Source of the DNA: Roseococcus thiosulfatophilus
Lineage (GTDB): Bacteria; Pseudomonadota; Alphaproteobacteria; Acetobacterales; Acetobacteraceae
Length of the DNA stretch: 64,000 nt
Reading direction: 5' to 3'
Assembly: GCF_017311575.1 (NCBI RefSeq)
Contig: NZ_JAFFQY010000064.1
Coordinates: forward strand, 62,001 to 126,000
In this document: in pieces, positions 44,329 to 53,953 of the stretch
Position numbering within the stretch: position 1 is the first letter of the stretch
Layout of the letters: the number at the start of each line of letters is the position of its first letter
Position numbers and translations under genes: made by a program
Notes under the pieces: model-generated
What the model saw: the letters and a program-made list of their open reading frames with translations, nothing else
The model's database searches: none
What the model was told of the DNA's origin: nothing

Positions 44329-45080
44329 CGAAGCCCCTCATAGACCAGCTGGCAGCCGGTCACGAACAACAGCACATGGATGATGCGGTAGAAGAGCTTG
44401 TCATCCACCCGCGCGGAAAGCCAGACGCCGAGCTTGATCCCGATGGGGGCCAGCGGCAGCAGCACCAGGCTGGTCAGCACGTTCTGCACGGACAGCGCGC
44501 CCAGGAAGAAATACGGCACCAGCTTCACGTAGTTGATGCTGGCGAAGAAGAAGACGGTGGTGGCGGCGAGCCGCGCGCGCTCCAGCCGCAGCGGGTAGAG
44601 ATAGACGGCGAGCGGCGGCCCGCCCGCATGGGCGATGAAGCTGGTGAAGCCCGAGACGCCGCCCCAGAAATTACCCTTCGCATGGTTGGTCTCGGCCGGC
44701 TTGCGGCTGGCCCCCGCCCGCTCCAGCCAGAGACTGCGCGCGATGAAGGCCAGCGTGATGACGCCGATGATGAGCTTCACCGCGGCATCGGACAGCGCGC
44801 CGAAGACCAGGCTGCCGGCCCCGATGCCCAGCATCGCCCCTGGCAGGGTGGCGCGCAGCTGCGCCACATCCCACTTCCCCCACCAGGCCCGCAGCGCCGA
44901 GATGTCCATGGCGCACAGCACCGGCAGGGCGATCCCCGCCGCCTGGGGGGCCGGGATGGCCAGCGACATGAGCGGCACGGCGGCATTCCCCGCCCCCGAG
45001 GCGAAGCCGCCCTTGCTGATGCCCGTCAGCAGGAAGGCCGGGATGGCCAGCGCGTAGAACCAGGGATCGGTGATGAGCAA
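44325..45080 (-). CDS. TSUP family sulfite exporter TauE/SafE-type permease
   Basis: 251 aa, eight predicted membrane segments including FLLTGISKGGFASGAGNAAVPL near the N-terminus and FTSFIAHAGGPPLAVYLYPL after the middle loop. The TSUP family moves small sulfonates or sulfite. The start is uncertain: the only in-frame start near the conserved region is TTG at 45080; upstream ATG at 45224 would add a poorly conserved 48-residue stretch. It is coupled to the racemase gene. Confidence 0.83.
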   Translation of the reverse strand: MLITDPWFYALAIPAFLLTGISKGGFASGAGNAAVPLMSLAIPAPQAAGIALPVLCAMDISALRAWWGKWDVAQLRATLPGAMLGIGAGSLVFGALSDAAVKLIIGVITLAFIARSLWLERAGASRKPAETNHAKGNFWGGVSGFTSFIAHAGGPPLAVYLYPLRLERARLAATTVFFFASINYVKLVPYFFLGALSVQNVLTSLVLLPLAPIGIKLGVWLSARVDDKLFYRIIHVLLFVTGCQLVYEGLR

Positions 45081-45183
45081 GGCGGGCGACCTCGGCCGGG
45101 AGGGATGCCTCCTTATGGGCCGTGTCGGCTGCCTGGGGAATGCGCCGCCGGCGCGTGTCACGGCGCCGGCGCCCGGCCTCTGC

Positions 45184-45876
45184 TCAATCCTTGTCCAGCG
45201 GGGCGCCATCCCAGCCCTCGGCACGGGCGGGGAGTTCCATGAAGTTGGCCGCGGCGGCGGCGCGGGCCATCAGGGCGCGCAGGGCAGGATTCTGGTCCCC
45301 GCCCTCATCCATCAGCGCGTCCATGGGGCAGTAGAACTCATGGGCATGGGCGGTCTGCGAGGACACGAAGCCCATGTAGTGCTGCGGCCGCAGGGCGAAG
45401 AGCACCCGCGCATCGCGCACCGGCAGGATCAGCGGCGCGCGCGGCTCGTGGTTGATGGTGCGGATCAGCCGCCAGCGCGGGATGGCGCTGCCGGGCCGGA
45501 TCGGCTGCATCAGCCAGTCCACCGGACACACCGCGAGCAGGGAGCCCGTGGAGGGCGCGAAGCGCGAGCGCTTGTCCAGCAGGTTCTGGTAGGTGCTGCA
45601 CGCCTCGATGCAGAGGATGTCCACATAGGGCTCGTCCGGGCGGGGGCTGAAGTGGAGGTAGAGCCCATCCGGCAGGGTCTTGAGCTGCTTCGAACCCGGC
45701 AGCTTCAGATAGGGCTGGTGGACGGTGCAGGCACTGTCCGGCCGCGCCTTCAGCCAGGTTCCCGGCTGCTTGAGGGACGGCTCGATGCCGGGCGGGCGCT
45801 GGGGCCAGCGGTCGAGGGATTCCCGCACCTTTCTATCCAATACGGGCCCTTTCATGACAGGAAGAATTTCACCCAT
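45184..45876 (-). CDS. hypothetical protein
   Basis: 230 aa, not recognised. Soluble, with no signal or membrane segment. It has HQPYLKLPGSKQLKTLPDGLYLHFS and a central SRFAPSTGSLLAVCPVDWLMQ, several tryptophans and conserved-looking Pro-Arg motifs, ending AEGWDGAPLDKD. The ATG at 45876 has AGGAG eight bases upstream; GTG 45885 is an alternative. It lies between the TSUP gene and recJ with a 198-base AT-richer upstream gap. Confidence 0.5.
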   Translation of the reverse strand: MGEILPVMKGPVLDRKVRESLDRWPQRPPGIEPSLKQPGTWLKARPDSACTVHQPYLKLPGSKQLKTLPDGLYLHFSPRPDEPYVDILCIEACSTYQNLLDKRSRFAPSTGSLLAVCPVDWLMQPIRPGSAIPRWRLIRTINHEPRAPLILPVRDARVLFALRPQHYMGFVSSQTAHAHEFYCPMDALMDEGGDQNPALRALMARAAAAANFMELPARAEGWDGAPLDKD

Positions 45877-46048
45877 GGATTGCACTCCTAGTTCCTATCA
45901 CGCCATGGGGTTGATTTTAATCATAGGTTAAACGTCATCCGCAAAGGGCATTTTGGGTTTGGTTGAAATTTTTCTTGCAGCACAACCGCGCGCGATCCAT
46001 GGACGTCGCGGAATTTCAGTGATCTACAGGAATTTTCTCTCACTCATT

Positions 46049-46078
46049 CTGAACGCTGGCGGAACAAGGCGCGTTCAG
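46049..46078 (-). terminator. hairpin at the recJ 3' end
   Basis: CTGAACGC and GCGTTCAG form a perfect 8-bp stem with a 14-base loop that overlaps the recJ stop codon. No T tract follows on the minus strand. Confidence 0.45.
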
Positions 46079-47835
46079 CAGCGCGCGGCGTCCAGAATAT
46101 GGAACCCGACGCCCACCTGGTCCTGCCAGTGTTCCGTCCGCAGGTAGCCGCAGAGGTTCAGTGCCGCGCCAGGGAAATCCAGCGCCGCGGCCAAGGGGCC
46201 ATCTCCCGCGCGAAAGCACACGGCCTTGAGCCGCCCGCCATCCTCGCCCTGGAGGAAGCTGCGGATGGTGGTTCCTTCCCGCCCCACGCGGCTGGCTTTC
46301 ACGACGCGCGCGCGGGTCAGGGCCAGCACCGGCTCGTCATGCCCCGCGCCGAAGGGGCCGAGGTTCGCCACGGCTTGCGCCAGTTCGAGCGTGGCACCGC
46401 GCACCGTCAGCGCGCCGTCCAGCACCATGGGCGCCATGTCCGGAAGGTCACGCGCGGGGGCAAGCGCCTCGTCGAGCAGGGCGTGCAGCGCGGGCAGACG
46501 CGCGGCCTCGATGGTAAAGCCCGCGGCCATGGCGTGCCCGCCGCCCGCCACCAGCAGCCCCGCCTGGCGGGCGGCGATCACGGCGGCCCCCAGGTCGAAG
46601 CCTGGCACGGAGCGTCCCGAGCCCTTGGCCATGCCATCCGCCACGCCGGCCACGCAGGCTGGCCGGTTGAAGCGTTCGCGCACCCGGCCGGCCACGATGC
46701 CGACCACGCCCGGGTGCCAGCCCTCGCCATGCAGCAGCAGCACGGCATGGCCCGCCTCACGCTGCGCCTCGGCCTGGCGCATGGCGGAGGCCAGCACGCC
46801 GGCCTCGACCTCCTGGCGTTCGCGGTTCACGGAATCCAGCCGCTCGGCCATGGCGCGGGCGGCGATGGGGTCGGCCTCGGTCAGCAGGCGCAAGCCCAGG
46901 TCGGGCGCCGCGATGCGCCCGCCCGCATTGATGCGCGGGCCCAGCACGAAGCCCAGCGTGTGCGCGCTGGGCGCATCGCGCGCCGCGGCCAAGTCCAGCA
47001 GCGCGGCCATCCCGGCGCGCTCGCGCCGCCCCAGCACCCGCAGGCCCTGCACCACGAGCGCCCGGTTCACGCCCACCAGCGGCACCACGTCGCAGACCGT
47101 CGCCAGCGCCACCAGGTCCAGCAGCAGGCGAAGGTCGGGCTCCGGTCGCGCCGCGAAAAAGCCCCGCCGTCGCAGTTCGCGCTGAATGGCGACGGTGGCC
47201 AGGAAGGCCACGCCGGCCGCGCACAGCTGGCGAAGGCCCGAGGCGCAGTCGAAGCGGTTGGGGTTCACCGCCGCCACCACGCGCGGCGGCGCGCCGTCGG
47301 ATTTGTGGTGGTCCAGCACCACCACATCGGCCTGGCCGTCCGCCACCGCCAGCGCCTCATGCGCCGCGATGCCGCAATCCACGCAGATGATGAGGTTGGC
47401 CCCCTCCGCCACCAGCCGCGCGATGGCGGGGCCATTGGGGCCATAGCCCTCGGCAAGGCGATCGGGCACGTAGTGGGTGGCCTCCACCCCCCATGCGCGC
47501 AATGCATGCAGCATGATGGCGCCCGAGCACGCGCCGTCCACGTCGTAGTCCGCATAGACGGCCACGCGTTCGCGGCGCGCCACCGCGTCCGCGATGCGCC
47601 CGGCGGCCGCGTCCATGTCCAGCAGCACCGAGGGGTCGGGCAGCAGGGCGCGCAGCGTCGGGTTCAGGAAGGCCTCGGCGGCGTCGAGGCCGATGCCCCG
47701 CGCCGCCATCAGCCGGCCGATCAGTTCCGGCAGGCCCAGGCGTTGGGACAGCCCGGCCGCGACCCGTCCCTCATGCGGGCGCCAGAGCCAGCGGCGCCCG
47801 CTCAGGCTCCGCTCGACCCCGAGCGCGGTCTCCAT
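46075..47835 (-). CDS. recJ: single-stranded-DNA-specific exonuclease RecJ
   Basis: 586 aa. The DHH motifs are VYADYDVDGACSGAIML, ICVDCGIAAHEAL and VVLDHHKSDGAPP; the DHHA1 region has GPRINAGGRIAAPDLG and the conserved GGGHAMAAGF near the C-terminus. It degrades 5'-ended ssDNA in recombination and repair. It overlaps the glpX stop by one base (TGATG), so it is coupled to glpX. The hom-glpX-recJ order is typical of alphaproteobacteria. Confidence 0.95.
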   Translation of the reverse strand: METALGVERSLSGRRWLWRPHEGRVAAGLSQRLGLPELIGRLMAARGIGLDAAEAFLNPTLRALLPDPSVLLDMDAAAGRIADAVARRERVAVYADYDVDGACSGAIMLHALRAWGVEATHYVPDRLAEGYGPNGPAIARLVAEGANLIICVDCGIAAHEALAVADGQADVVVLDHHKSDGAPPRVVAAVNPNRFDCASGLRQLCAAGVAFLATVAIQRELRRRGFFAARPEPDLRLLLDLVALATVCDVVPLVGVNRALVVQGLRVLGRRERAGMAALLDLAAARDAPSAHTLGFVLGPRINAGGRIAAPDLGLRLLTEADPIAARAMAERLDSVNRERQEVEAGVLASAMRQAEAQREAGHAVLLLHGEGWHPGVVGIVAGRVRERFNRPACVAGVADGMAKGSGRSVPGFDLGAAVIAARQAGLLVAGGGHAMAAGFTIEAARLPALHALLDEALAPARDLPDMAPMVLDGALTVRGATLELAQAVANLGPFGAGHDEPVLALTRARVVKASRVGREGTTIRSFLQGEDGGRLKAVCFRAGDGPLAAALDFPGAALNLCGYLRTEHWQDQVGVGFHILDAARC

Positions 47836-48836
47836 CAGAAAATGGGCTTCACGCGGAAATTGTGCTGGCCCTCGACATAGCGCACCGTGCCGGACTTGCT
47901 GCGCATCACGATGGAATGCGTGGTCGCGCCGCCGGCGAAGAAGCGCACGCCGCGCAGCAGCGGGCCGGTGGTGACGCCGGTGGCGGCGAACATGACGTCG
48001 CCCTTGGCCATGTCCTCCATGGAATACTTGGCGTGGATGTCGGTGATGCCCATCTCGCGCGCGCGCTCGATTTGGGTGTCGTCCTCGAAGATCAGGCGCC
48101 CCTGCATCTGGCCGCCGATGCAGCGAAGTGCCGCCGCCGCCAGCACGCCCTCGGGGGCGCCGCCCCAGCCCAGATACATGTCCACGCCCGCCTCGGGCTG
48201 CGCCACCGCCACCACGCCGAAGACGTCGCCATCGGGGATCAGCATCAGGCGCGCACCGGCCGCGCGGCAGGCCTTGATGATGTCCTTGTGGCGGTCACGG
48301 TCCAGCGTGCAGACGGTCAGGTCGCCCACGCCCACGCCCTTGGCCTTGGCCAGTGCGTGCAGGTTTTCCTCCGGGCTGCGGTCCAGGTCCACCACGCCCT
48401 CGGGCAGGCCGGGGCCGACGGCGATCTTGTCCATGTAGACATCGGGGGCGTGCAGGAAGCCGCCGCGCCCGGCCAGCGCCACCACGGCCATGGCGTTGGG
48501 TCCGCCCTTGGCGGTGATGGAGGTGCCCTCCAGCGGGTCTACCGCGATGTCGGCGCGCATGCCGCCGCCGGACTTGGCGTAGAGCCCCACCTTCTCGCCG
48601 ATGTAGAGCATCGGCGCCTCGTCCATCTCGCCCTCGCCGATCACGACGGTGCCATCAATGGCCACGCTGTCGAAGGCGGCGCGCATGGCCTCCACCGCCG
48701 CGCCATCGGCCGCGTTCTTGTCGCCCTTGCCGACCCAGCGGCTGGCCGAGAGGGCGGCAGCCTCGGTCACGCGCACCAGCTCCAGCGCCAGGTTGCGGTC
48801 CACCTGCATCATGGGCTTGGCTTCGGTCTCGCTCAT
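47835..48836 (-). CDS. glpX: class II fructose-1,6-bisphosphatase
   Basis: 333 aa. VIGEGEMDEAPMLYIGEKVG and VDPLEGTSITAKG are the metal-binding GlpX motifs, and YLGWGGAPEGVLAAAALRC is also diagnostic. It dephosphorylates fructose 1,6-bisphosphate in gluconeogenesis and, in related enzymes, sedoheptulose bisphosphate. It sits between hom and recJ with a tight overlap to recJ. Confidence 0.95.
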   Translation of the reverse strand: MSETEAKPMMQVDRNLALELVRVTEAAALSASRWVGKGDKNAADGAAVEAMRAAFDSVAIDGTVVIGEGEMDEAPMLYIGEKVGLYAKSGGGMRADIAVDPLEGTSITAKGGPNAMAVVALAGRGGFLHAPDVYMDKIAVGPGLPEGVVDLDRSPEENLHALAKAKGVGVGDLTVCTLDRDRHKDIIKACRAAGARLMLIPDGDVFGVVAVAQPEAGVDMYLGWGGAPEGVLAAAALRCIGGQMQGRLIFEDDTQIERAREMGITDIHAKYSMEDMAKGDVMFAATGVTTGPLLRGVRFFAGGATTHSIVMRSKSGTVRYVEGQHNFRVKPIF

Positions 48837-48861
48837 TGGTCGTTCCTCCGGGGGTGGACGC

Positions 48862-50154
48862 TCACAGCGCCTCGATGCGGATCATGGCGGGGGGTTCCAC
48901 CACGGTGGGCAGGGATGCGAGGCGGGTGAGCGCCTGGCGCATCTGCGCCTCCTCGCACTCATGGGTGACGAGGACGACGGGCACCGCCTCGCCCGGCGCG
49001 CGGCCGCGCTGGAGCATGGATTCGAGGCTGATGCGCGCATCGCGCAGCACCGCCGTCACATCCGCGATCACGCCCGGCTGGTCCAGCACCATCAGCCGCA
49101 GGTAGTAGGCGCCGCGATGGGCCGCCATGGGCAGGGCGGGCGAGGCATCGAGCGTCTCGGACGCGGCACCCCAGAGCGGCGCGGCACGCCCGCGTGCGAG
49201 GTCGATGAGGTCCGCCACCACCGCGCTGGCGGTGGGGCCGGCGCCGGCGCCGCGGCCTTGCAGCACCACGCGCCCCACGGCGTCGCCCTCGGCCAGCACG
49301 GCGTTGAACACGCCCTCGACGGCCGCCAGCGGGCTCGCCTCCGGCACCATGCAGGGGTGGACGCGGGCGGTCACGCCGCCCGCCTCCTGCGAGGCGATGC
49401 CCAGCAGTTTGATCCGGTAGCCGAGTTCGCCGGCCAGCGCGATGTCGAGTGCGGAGACGTGGCGGATGCCCTCGATGTGCAGCGCCTCCAGATCCACCGG
49501 CCGGCCGAAGGCGAGCGCCGCCAGGATGGCGAGCTTGTGCGCCGCGTCCACGCCGTCAATGTCGAAGCTGGGGTCGGCCTCGGCATAGCCGAGGTCCTGC
49601 GCGGTCTTGAGCACCTCGGCGAAGGGCAAGCCCTTCTGGCGCATCTCGGTCAGGATGTAGTTGCAGGTGCCGTTCAGGATGCCGGCCACGCGGGTGATGC
49701 GGTTGGCGGCCAGCCCTTCGCGCAGCGCCTTGATGGCGGGGATGCCGCCCGCCACCGCGGCCTCATAGGCCAGGGTCGTGCCCGTCTTCTCCACCAGCCG
49801 CGCCAGGGCCACGCCATGGGTGGCGAGCAGCGCCTTGTTGGCGGTGACCACCGGCCGGCCGGCGGCGAGCGACGCCTCGACCAGCGCGCGCGCCGGGCCT
49901 TCGGAACTGCCCATCACCTCCACCACCGCGTCCAGCCCGGGCGCGGTCGCCAGCGCCAGGGGGTCGTCGTGCCAGGCGAGGCCGTCCAGCGACACGCCAC
50001 GGTCCCGCCCGCGGTCACGGGCCGAAACGGCCACCACCTCGATGGGCCGGCCCGCGCGGGCCGTGATGAGGTCCGCATTGGCGCGCAGCAGGGACACCAC
50101 GCCGGCGCCGACGGTGCCAAGCCCCGCCACGCCGAGTTTGAGAGGGGAAGTCAT
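48862..50154 (-). CDS. hom: homoserine dehydrogenase
   Basis: 430 aa. LKLGVAGLGTVGAGVV binds NAD(P), TANKALLATHG and the region AVAGGIPAIKALREGL with NRITRVAGILNGTCNYIL hold the active site, and a C-terminal ACT domain (PGVIADVTAVLRDARISLESML) suggests threonine feedback. It reduces aspartate semialdehyde to homoserine. Its start overlaps the aminotransferase stop by four bases. Confidence 0.94.
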   Translation of the reverse strand: MTSPLKLGVAGLGTVGAGVVSLLRANADLITARAGRPIEVVAVSARDRGRDRGVSLDGLAWHDDPLALATAPGLDAVVEVMGSSEGPARALVEASLAAGRPVVTANKALLATHGVALARLVEKTGTTLAYEAAVAGGIPAIKALREGLAANRITRVAGILNGTCNYILTEMRQKGLPFAEVLKTAQDLGYAEADPSFDIDGVDAAHKLAILAALAFGRPVDLEALHIEGIRHVSALDIALAGELGYRIKLLGIASQEAGGVTARVHPCMVPEASPLAAVEGVFNAVLAEGDAVGRVVLQGRGAGAGPTASAVVADLIDLARGRAAPLWGAASETLDASPALPMAAHRGAYYLRLMVLDQPGVIADVTAVLRDARISLESMLQRGRAPGEAVPVVLVTHECEEAQMRQALTRLASLPTVVEPPAMIRIEAL

Positions 50155-51365
50155 GCCTTGATCTGTTCCTCGACGGGGGCTGCGTTGTCGCCCTGCAAGA
50201 AAGTGCGGATGCCGCGCAGCGCCTGGCGGATGCGCTGGCTGTTCTCGACGAGGGCGACGCGGACATGCCCGTCGCCGTGCTCGCCGAAGCCCACGCCGGG
50301 GGCCACGGCCACCTTGGCCTTCTCCAGCAGCAGCTTGGAGAAGCCGACCGAGCCCAGCTCGCGGAAACGCTCGGGAATGGGCGCCCAGAGGAACATGGAG
50401 CCCTCGCAGGGCGGCACGTCCCAGCCGGCCTGCTGGAGGCCTTTCACCAGCACGTCGCGGCGCTCCCGGTACAGCGCCCGCATCTCCGCCACGCAATCCT
50501 GCGGGCCGTTCAGCGCGGCGGCGGCGGCCACCTGGATGGGCGTGAAGGCGCCATAGTCCAGGTAGGACTTCACCCGCGCCAGCGCCGAGATCAGGCGGGG
50601 GTTGCCCGCCGCGAAGCCCATGCGCCAGCCCGGCATGTTGTAGGTCTTGGAGAGGCTGGTGAACTCCACCGTGCAATCCATGGCACCGGGGATTTCCAGC
50701 ACGGAAGGCGGCGGGTTGGCCTCATCGAAGTAAAGTTCGGCGTAGGCCAGGTCGCTCAGGATGAACAACTCATGCTGGCGGGCGATCCGCACCAGCTCCT
50801 TGTAGAATTCGCGGCTGGCCAGCAGCGCCGTCGGGTTGGACGGGAAGTTGACGATCAGCGCGGTGGGCTTGGGCACGGAATGCTTCACCGCGCGGGTGAT
50901 GGCCTCCAGCATCGCGTCATCGGGCGTGTAGGGGATGCTGCGCGCGGTCGCGCCCGCGATGATGAAGCCGAACTGGTGGATGGGATAGGACGGGTTGGGC
51001 ACCAGGATCGTGTCGCCCGGCGAGGTGATGGCCTGGGCGAGGTTCGCCAGCCCCTCCTTGGAACCGAGCGTGGCCACCACCTCCGTCTCCGGGTCGAGCT
51101 TCACGCCAAAGCGGCGGGCGTAATAGCCGGCCAGCGCCTTGCGCAGCCCGGGGATGCCCTTGGACATGGAATAGCGGTGGCTGCGCGGATCCTGCACCGT
51201 CTCGACCAGCTTGGCCACGATGTGCGCGGGCGTCGGGCTGTCGGGGTTGCCCATGCCGAGGTCCACGATGTCCTCCGCGGCGGCCCGGGCCTTGGCCTTG
51301 GCGGTGTTCACCTCGGCGAAGACATAGGGCGGCAGGCGGCGGATGCGGTGGAATTCCTCGGCCAT
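50151..51365 (-). CDS. class I/II aminotransferase (AlaC / LL-DAP aminotransferase-like)
   Basis: 404 aa PLP enzyme. The PLP lysine is in TSLSKTYNMPGWRMGF; NPDSPTPAHIVAKL, NFPSNPTALLAS and SDLAYAELYFDE match the AlaC/YfdZ branch, which is often annotated as LL-diaminopimelate aminotransferase in alphaproteobacteria. It is translationally coupled to hom, as usual for this block. A role in alanine or aspartate-family amino acid synthesis is likely; the exact substrate is uncertain. Confidence 0.87.
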   Translation of the reverse strand: MAEEFHRIRRLPPYVFAEVNTAKAKARAAAEDIVDLGMGNPDSPTPAHIVAKLVETVQDPRSHRYSMSKGIPGLRKALAGYYARRFGVKLDPETEVVATLGSKEGLANLAQAITSPGDTILVPNPSYPIHQFGFIIAGATARSIPYTPDDAMLEAITRAVKHSVPKPTALIVNFPSNPTALLASREFYKELVRIARQHELFILSDLAYAELYFDEANPPPSVLEIPGAMDCTVEFTSLSKTYNMPGWRMGFAAGNPRLISALARVKSYLDYGAFTPIQVAAAAALNGPQDCVAEMRALYRERRDVLVKGLQQAGWDVPPCEGSMFLWAPIPERFRELGSVGFSKLLLEKAKVAVAPGVGFGEHGDGHVRVALVENSQRIRQALRGIRTFLQGDNAAPVEEQIKA

Positions 51366-51475
51366 GGGTGGCCACTCCTCGGTCGGGCGGGCGCTCGGCC
51401 TGCCGGGCTAGGCCCGCGGGCGCGGGCCATTGGCGGTTGATGATGGGGCGGGTGTAGCGGAGTCGTGGCAGTGCG

Positions 51476-51988
51476 TCATCCGCCCCGCAGGTCGGGCGGC
51501 GGCGGCGGGGCGAGAAGCTCCGGCGCGGGCGGCGGCGGCGGGGCGCCGGGCTCCGGCTGGGGCAGCGGCGGCAGCGCGGGCGCGGGCGCCGCCCCGCGCG
51601 CGGGGCCCCAGGGTACGCCGGGCGCGCGCACCAGGCGCGGCGGCGGCGGCGGACCGGCCGGGATGGGCGGGTTGCCGGGGGCAGCCGCCGCGGCGCGGGG
51701 CGCATCCTCACGGCCCTCGGGCAGCGGGGTGGCGGCGTCCTCGCGCGTGCCCTCCAGCCCCCGCAGGATGGCGTTGCGCGTGGCGAGGTCCGGCCGGTTG
51801 GGCACCGGCGGCACGCTGGCCAGGTTGGGGGTGGGCTGGTCGAGCCCGGGGGGCGGCAGGCGCGCATCCAGGCTCGCCCCCGTCGCGTCGCGCCAGAGGG
51901 AGAGGGGGTTGCCGCGCTCGGGCAGGCCACCGCAGCCCGGCAGCAGCAGCGCCACGATGAACAGCCCCGGCAGGGCTTTGGCAGGCAT
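51476..51988 (-). CDS. proline-rich lipoprotein, hypothetical
   Basis: 170 aa. The signal MPAKALPGLFIVALLLPGCGG ends in a lipobox (LPGC). The rest is Pro/Ala-rich with a long C-terminal run of PPPPP and PAPELL motifs and no recognised domain. It may be an outer-membrane-anchored spacer protein. A GTG at 52003 is an alternative start. It is divergent from phaC. Confidence 0.6.
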   Translation of the reverse strand: MPAKALPGLFIVALLLPGCGGLPERGNPLSLWRDATGASLDARLPPPGLDQPTPNLASVPPVPNRPDLATRNAILRGLEGTREDAATPLPEGREDAPRAAAAAPGNPPIPAGPPPPPRLVRAPGVPWGPARGAAPAPALPPLPQPEPGAPPPPPAPELLAPPPPPDLRGG

Positions 51989-52139
51989 GGTGTGGCGTCG
52001 CACGCGATCATCCCCTCCGGCGGATCATGCCTGGATAAAGCAGATTGGCCTTCGCCGGAATGTACCGCGAAACTCGCGCGCCGCGCCGAAAGCGCCTATC
52101 CTGCCCCACGAGACCGCGGCACCCGCCACAGGACCCCGA

Positions 52140-53942
52140 ATGACCGACAAGCCCGGCGACTTGACGCCAGACTTCCGCCTGCCCGACCCCCGCCTCGTCA
52201 CCCGCACCATGGCCGAGGTGGCGGAGCGCAGCCAGCGCATCGTGACGGACTTCCTGAAGCGCCAGGCCGAGACCGACGCCAACCCCGACCCGCTGAACAT
52301 CGGCGGTGCCTTCATGGAGATGACGAGCCGCCTCATGGCCAACCCGGCCAAGCTGATGGAGGCGCAGCTCGGCTTCTGGCAGGACTACATCACCCTCTGG
52401 TCCAACACCGCGCGGCGCATGATGGGCGGCGACCCGGGCCCCGTCATCGAGGAACCCCGCGGCGACCGCCGCTTCAAGGACGACGCCTGGCGCGAGAACG
52501 AGGTCTTCGACTTCATCCGCCAATCCTACCTGCTGGCGGCGCGCTACTTCACCACCGCCGTCAACAGCGCGGACGGGCTGGACGAGAAGACCGCGCAGAA
52601 GGTGGATTTCTACACGCGGCAATTCGTGGACGCGATGAGCCCCGCGAACTTCGTGATGACCAACCCCGAGGTGCTGCGCCGCACGGCCGAGACGGGCGGG
52701 ACCAACCTCCTCAAGGGCCTCTCCAACCTGCTGGCCGACCTGGAGCGGGGCAAGGGCAAGCTGCGCATCCGCATGACGGATGACAGCAAGTTCCGCGTGG
52801 GCGAGAACATCGCCGTGACACCCGGCCAGGTCGTCTTCCAGAACGACCTGATGCAGCTGATCCAGTACAACCCCACCACCGAGACGGTGCTGAAGCGCCC
52901 GCTGGTGATCTTCCCGCCCTGGATCAACAAGTTCTACATCCTGGATCTGCGGCCCAAGAACAGCTTCATCCGCTGGGCGGTGGACCAGGGGCACACGGTC
53001 TTCGTCGCGTCCTGGGTCAATCCGGACGAAAGCCTGGCCGACAAGGGTTTCGACGACTACATGCGCGAGGGCGTGCTGGCGGCCCTCGACGCCATCGAGG
53101 CCGCGACGGGTGAGCGCGAGGTGAACGCCATCGGCTATTGCCTGGGCGGCACGCTGCTGGCGACCACCCTCGCCCACATGGCCGCGCGGCGCGACAACCG
53201 CATCAAGTCCGCCACCTATTTCGTGACGCTCACGGATTTCGAGCAGCCCGGCGAACTCGGCGTCTTCATTGACGAGGAGCAGCTGACCGCCCTCGAAGGC
53301 AAGATGGACAAGCGCGGCTTCCTGGATGGCCGCGAGATGGCCACCACCTTCAACATGCTGCGCGCCAATGACCTGATCTGGTCCTTCGTGGTGAACAACT
53401 ACCTGATGGGCCAGGACCCCTTCCCCTTCGACCTGCTCTACTGGAACGACGACAGCACCCGCATGCCGGCCAGGATGCACAGCTTCTACCTGCGCCGCAT
53501 GTACCAGCAGAATGACCTCATCAAGCCGAACGCGCTGGAACTGCTGGGCACGAAGATCGACCTGCGGAAGATCAAGGTGCCGACCTACATGATCTCGACG
53601 CGCGAGGACCATATCGCGCCCTGGAAGAGCACCTACCGCGCCACCCAGGTCTATGGCGGCAAGGTGCGCTTCGTCCTCGCGGCGTCCGGCCATATCGCCG
53701 GCGTGGTGAACCCGCCGGATTCCGGCAAGTACAGCCATTGGATCAACGAGGACCTGCCGCCCGACCCGGAAGCCTGGCTGGCGGGCGCCACGGAGCTGGC
53801 CGGCAGCTGGTGGCCGGATTGGCACCGCTGGGTCAGCGCCATGGACAATGCCCAGGTGCCCGCGCGCAAGCCGGGCGATGGCCAGCTCAAGCCGATCGAA
53901 GCGGCGCCGGGCAGCTATGTTCGGGTGATGGCGGTGGACTGA
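52140..53942 (+). CDS. phaC: class I poly(3-hydroxyalkanoate) synthase
   Basis: 600 aa. The N-terminal domain (SRLMANPAKLMEAQLGFWQDY) is followed by the catalytic alpha/beta domain: the lipase-like box NAIGYCLGGTLLA holds the catalytic cysteine, FPFDLLYWNDDSTRMPARMHSFYLRRMY is highly conserved, and the aspartate and histidine lie in STREDHIAPWKSTY and AASGHIAGVVNPP. It polymerises (R)-3-hydroxyacyl-CoA into PHA granules. phaA/phaB are not in the window. A palindromic repeat array follows its stop immediately. Confidence 0.95.
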   Translation: MTDKPGDLTPDFRLPDPRLVTRTMAEVAERSQRIVTDFLKRQAETDANPDPLNIGGAFMEMTSRLMANPAKLMEAQLGFWQDYITLWSNTARRMMGGDPGPVIEEPRGDRRFKDDAWRENEVFDFIRQSYLLAARYFTTAVNSADGLDEKTAQKVDFYTRQFVDAMSPANFVMTNPEVLRRTAETGGTNLLKGLSNLLADLERGKGKLRIRMTDDSKFRVGENIAVTPGQVVFQNDLMQLIQYNPTTETVLKRPLVIFPPWINKFYILDLRPKNSFIRWAVDQGHTVFVASWVNPDESLADKGFDDYMREGVLAALDAIEAATGEREVNAIGYCLGGTLLATTLAHMAARRDNRIKSATYFVTLTDFEQPGELGVFIDEEQLTALEGKMDKRGFLDGREMATTFNMLRANDLIWSFVVNNYLMGQDPFPFDLLYWNDDSTRMPARMHSFYLRRMYQQNDLIKPNALELLGTKIDLRKIKVPTYMISTREDHIAPWKSTYRATQVYGGKVRFVLAASGHIAGVVNPPDSGKYSHWINEDLPPDPEAWLAGATELAGSWWPDWHRWVSAMDNAQVPARKPGDGQLKPIEAAPGSYVRVMAVD

Positions 53943-53953
53943 GCGCGCACCGC

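Noticed and set aside
46061-46075. GGAAC and CGTT near recJ as an EcfG promoter
   Set aside because: Only six bases lie between them instead of 16-17, and the sequence is part of the recJ-end hairpin.
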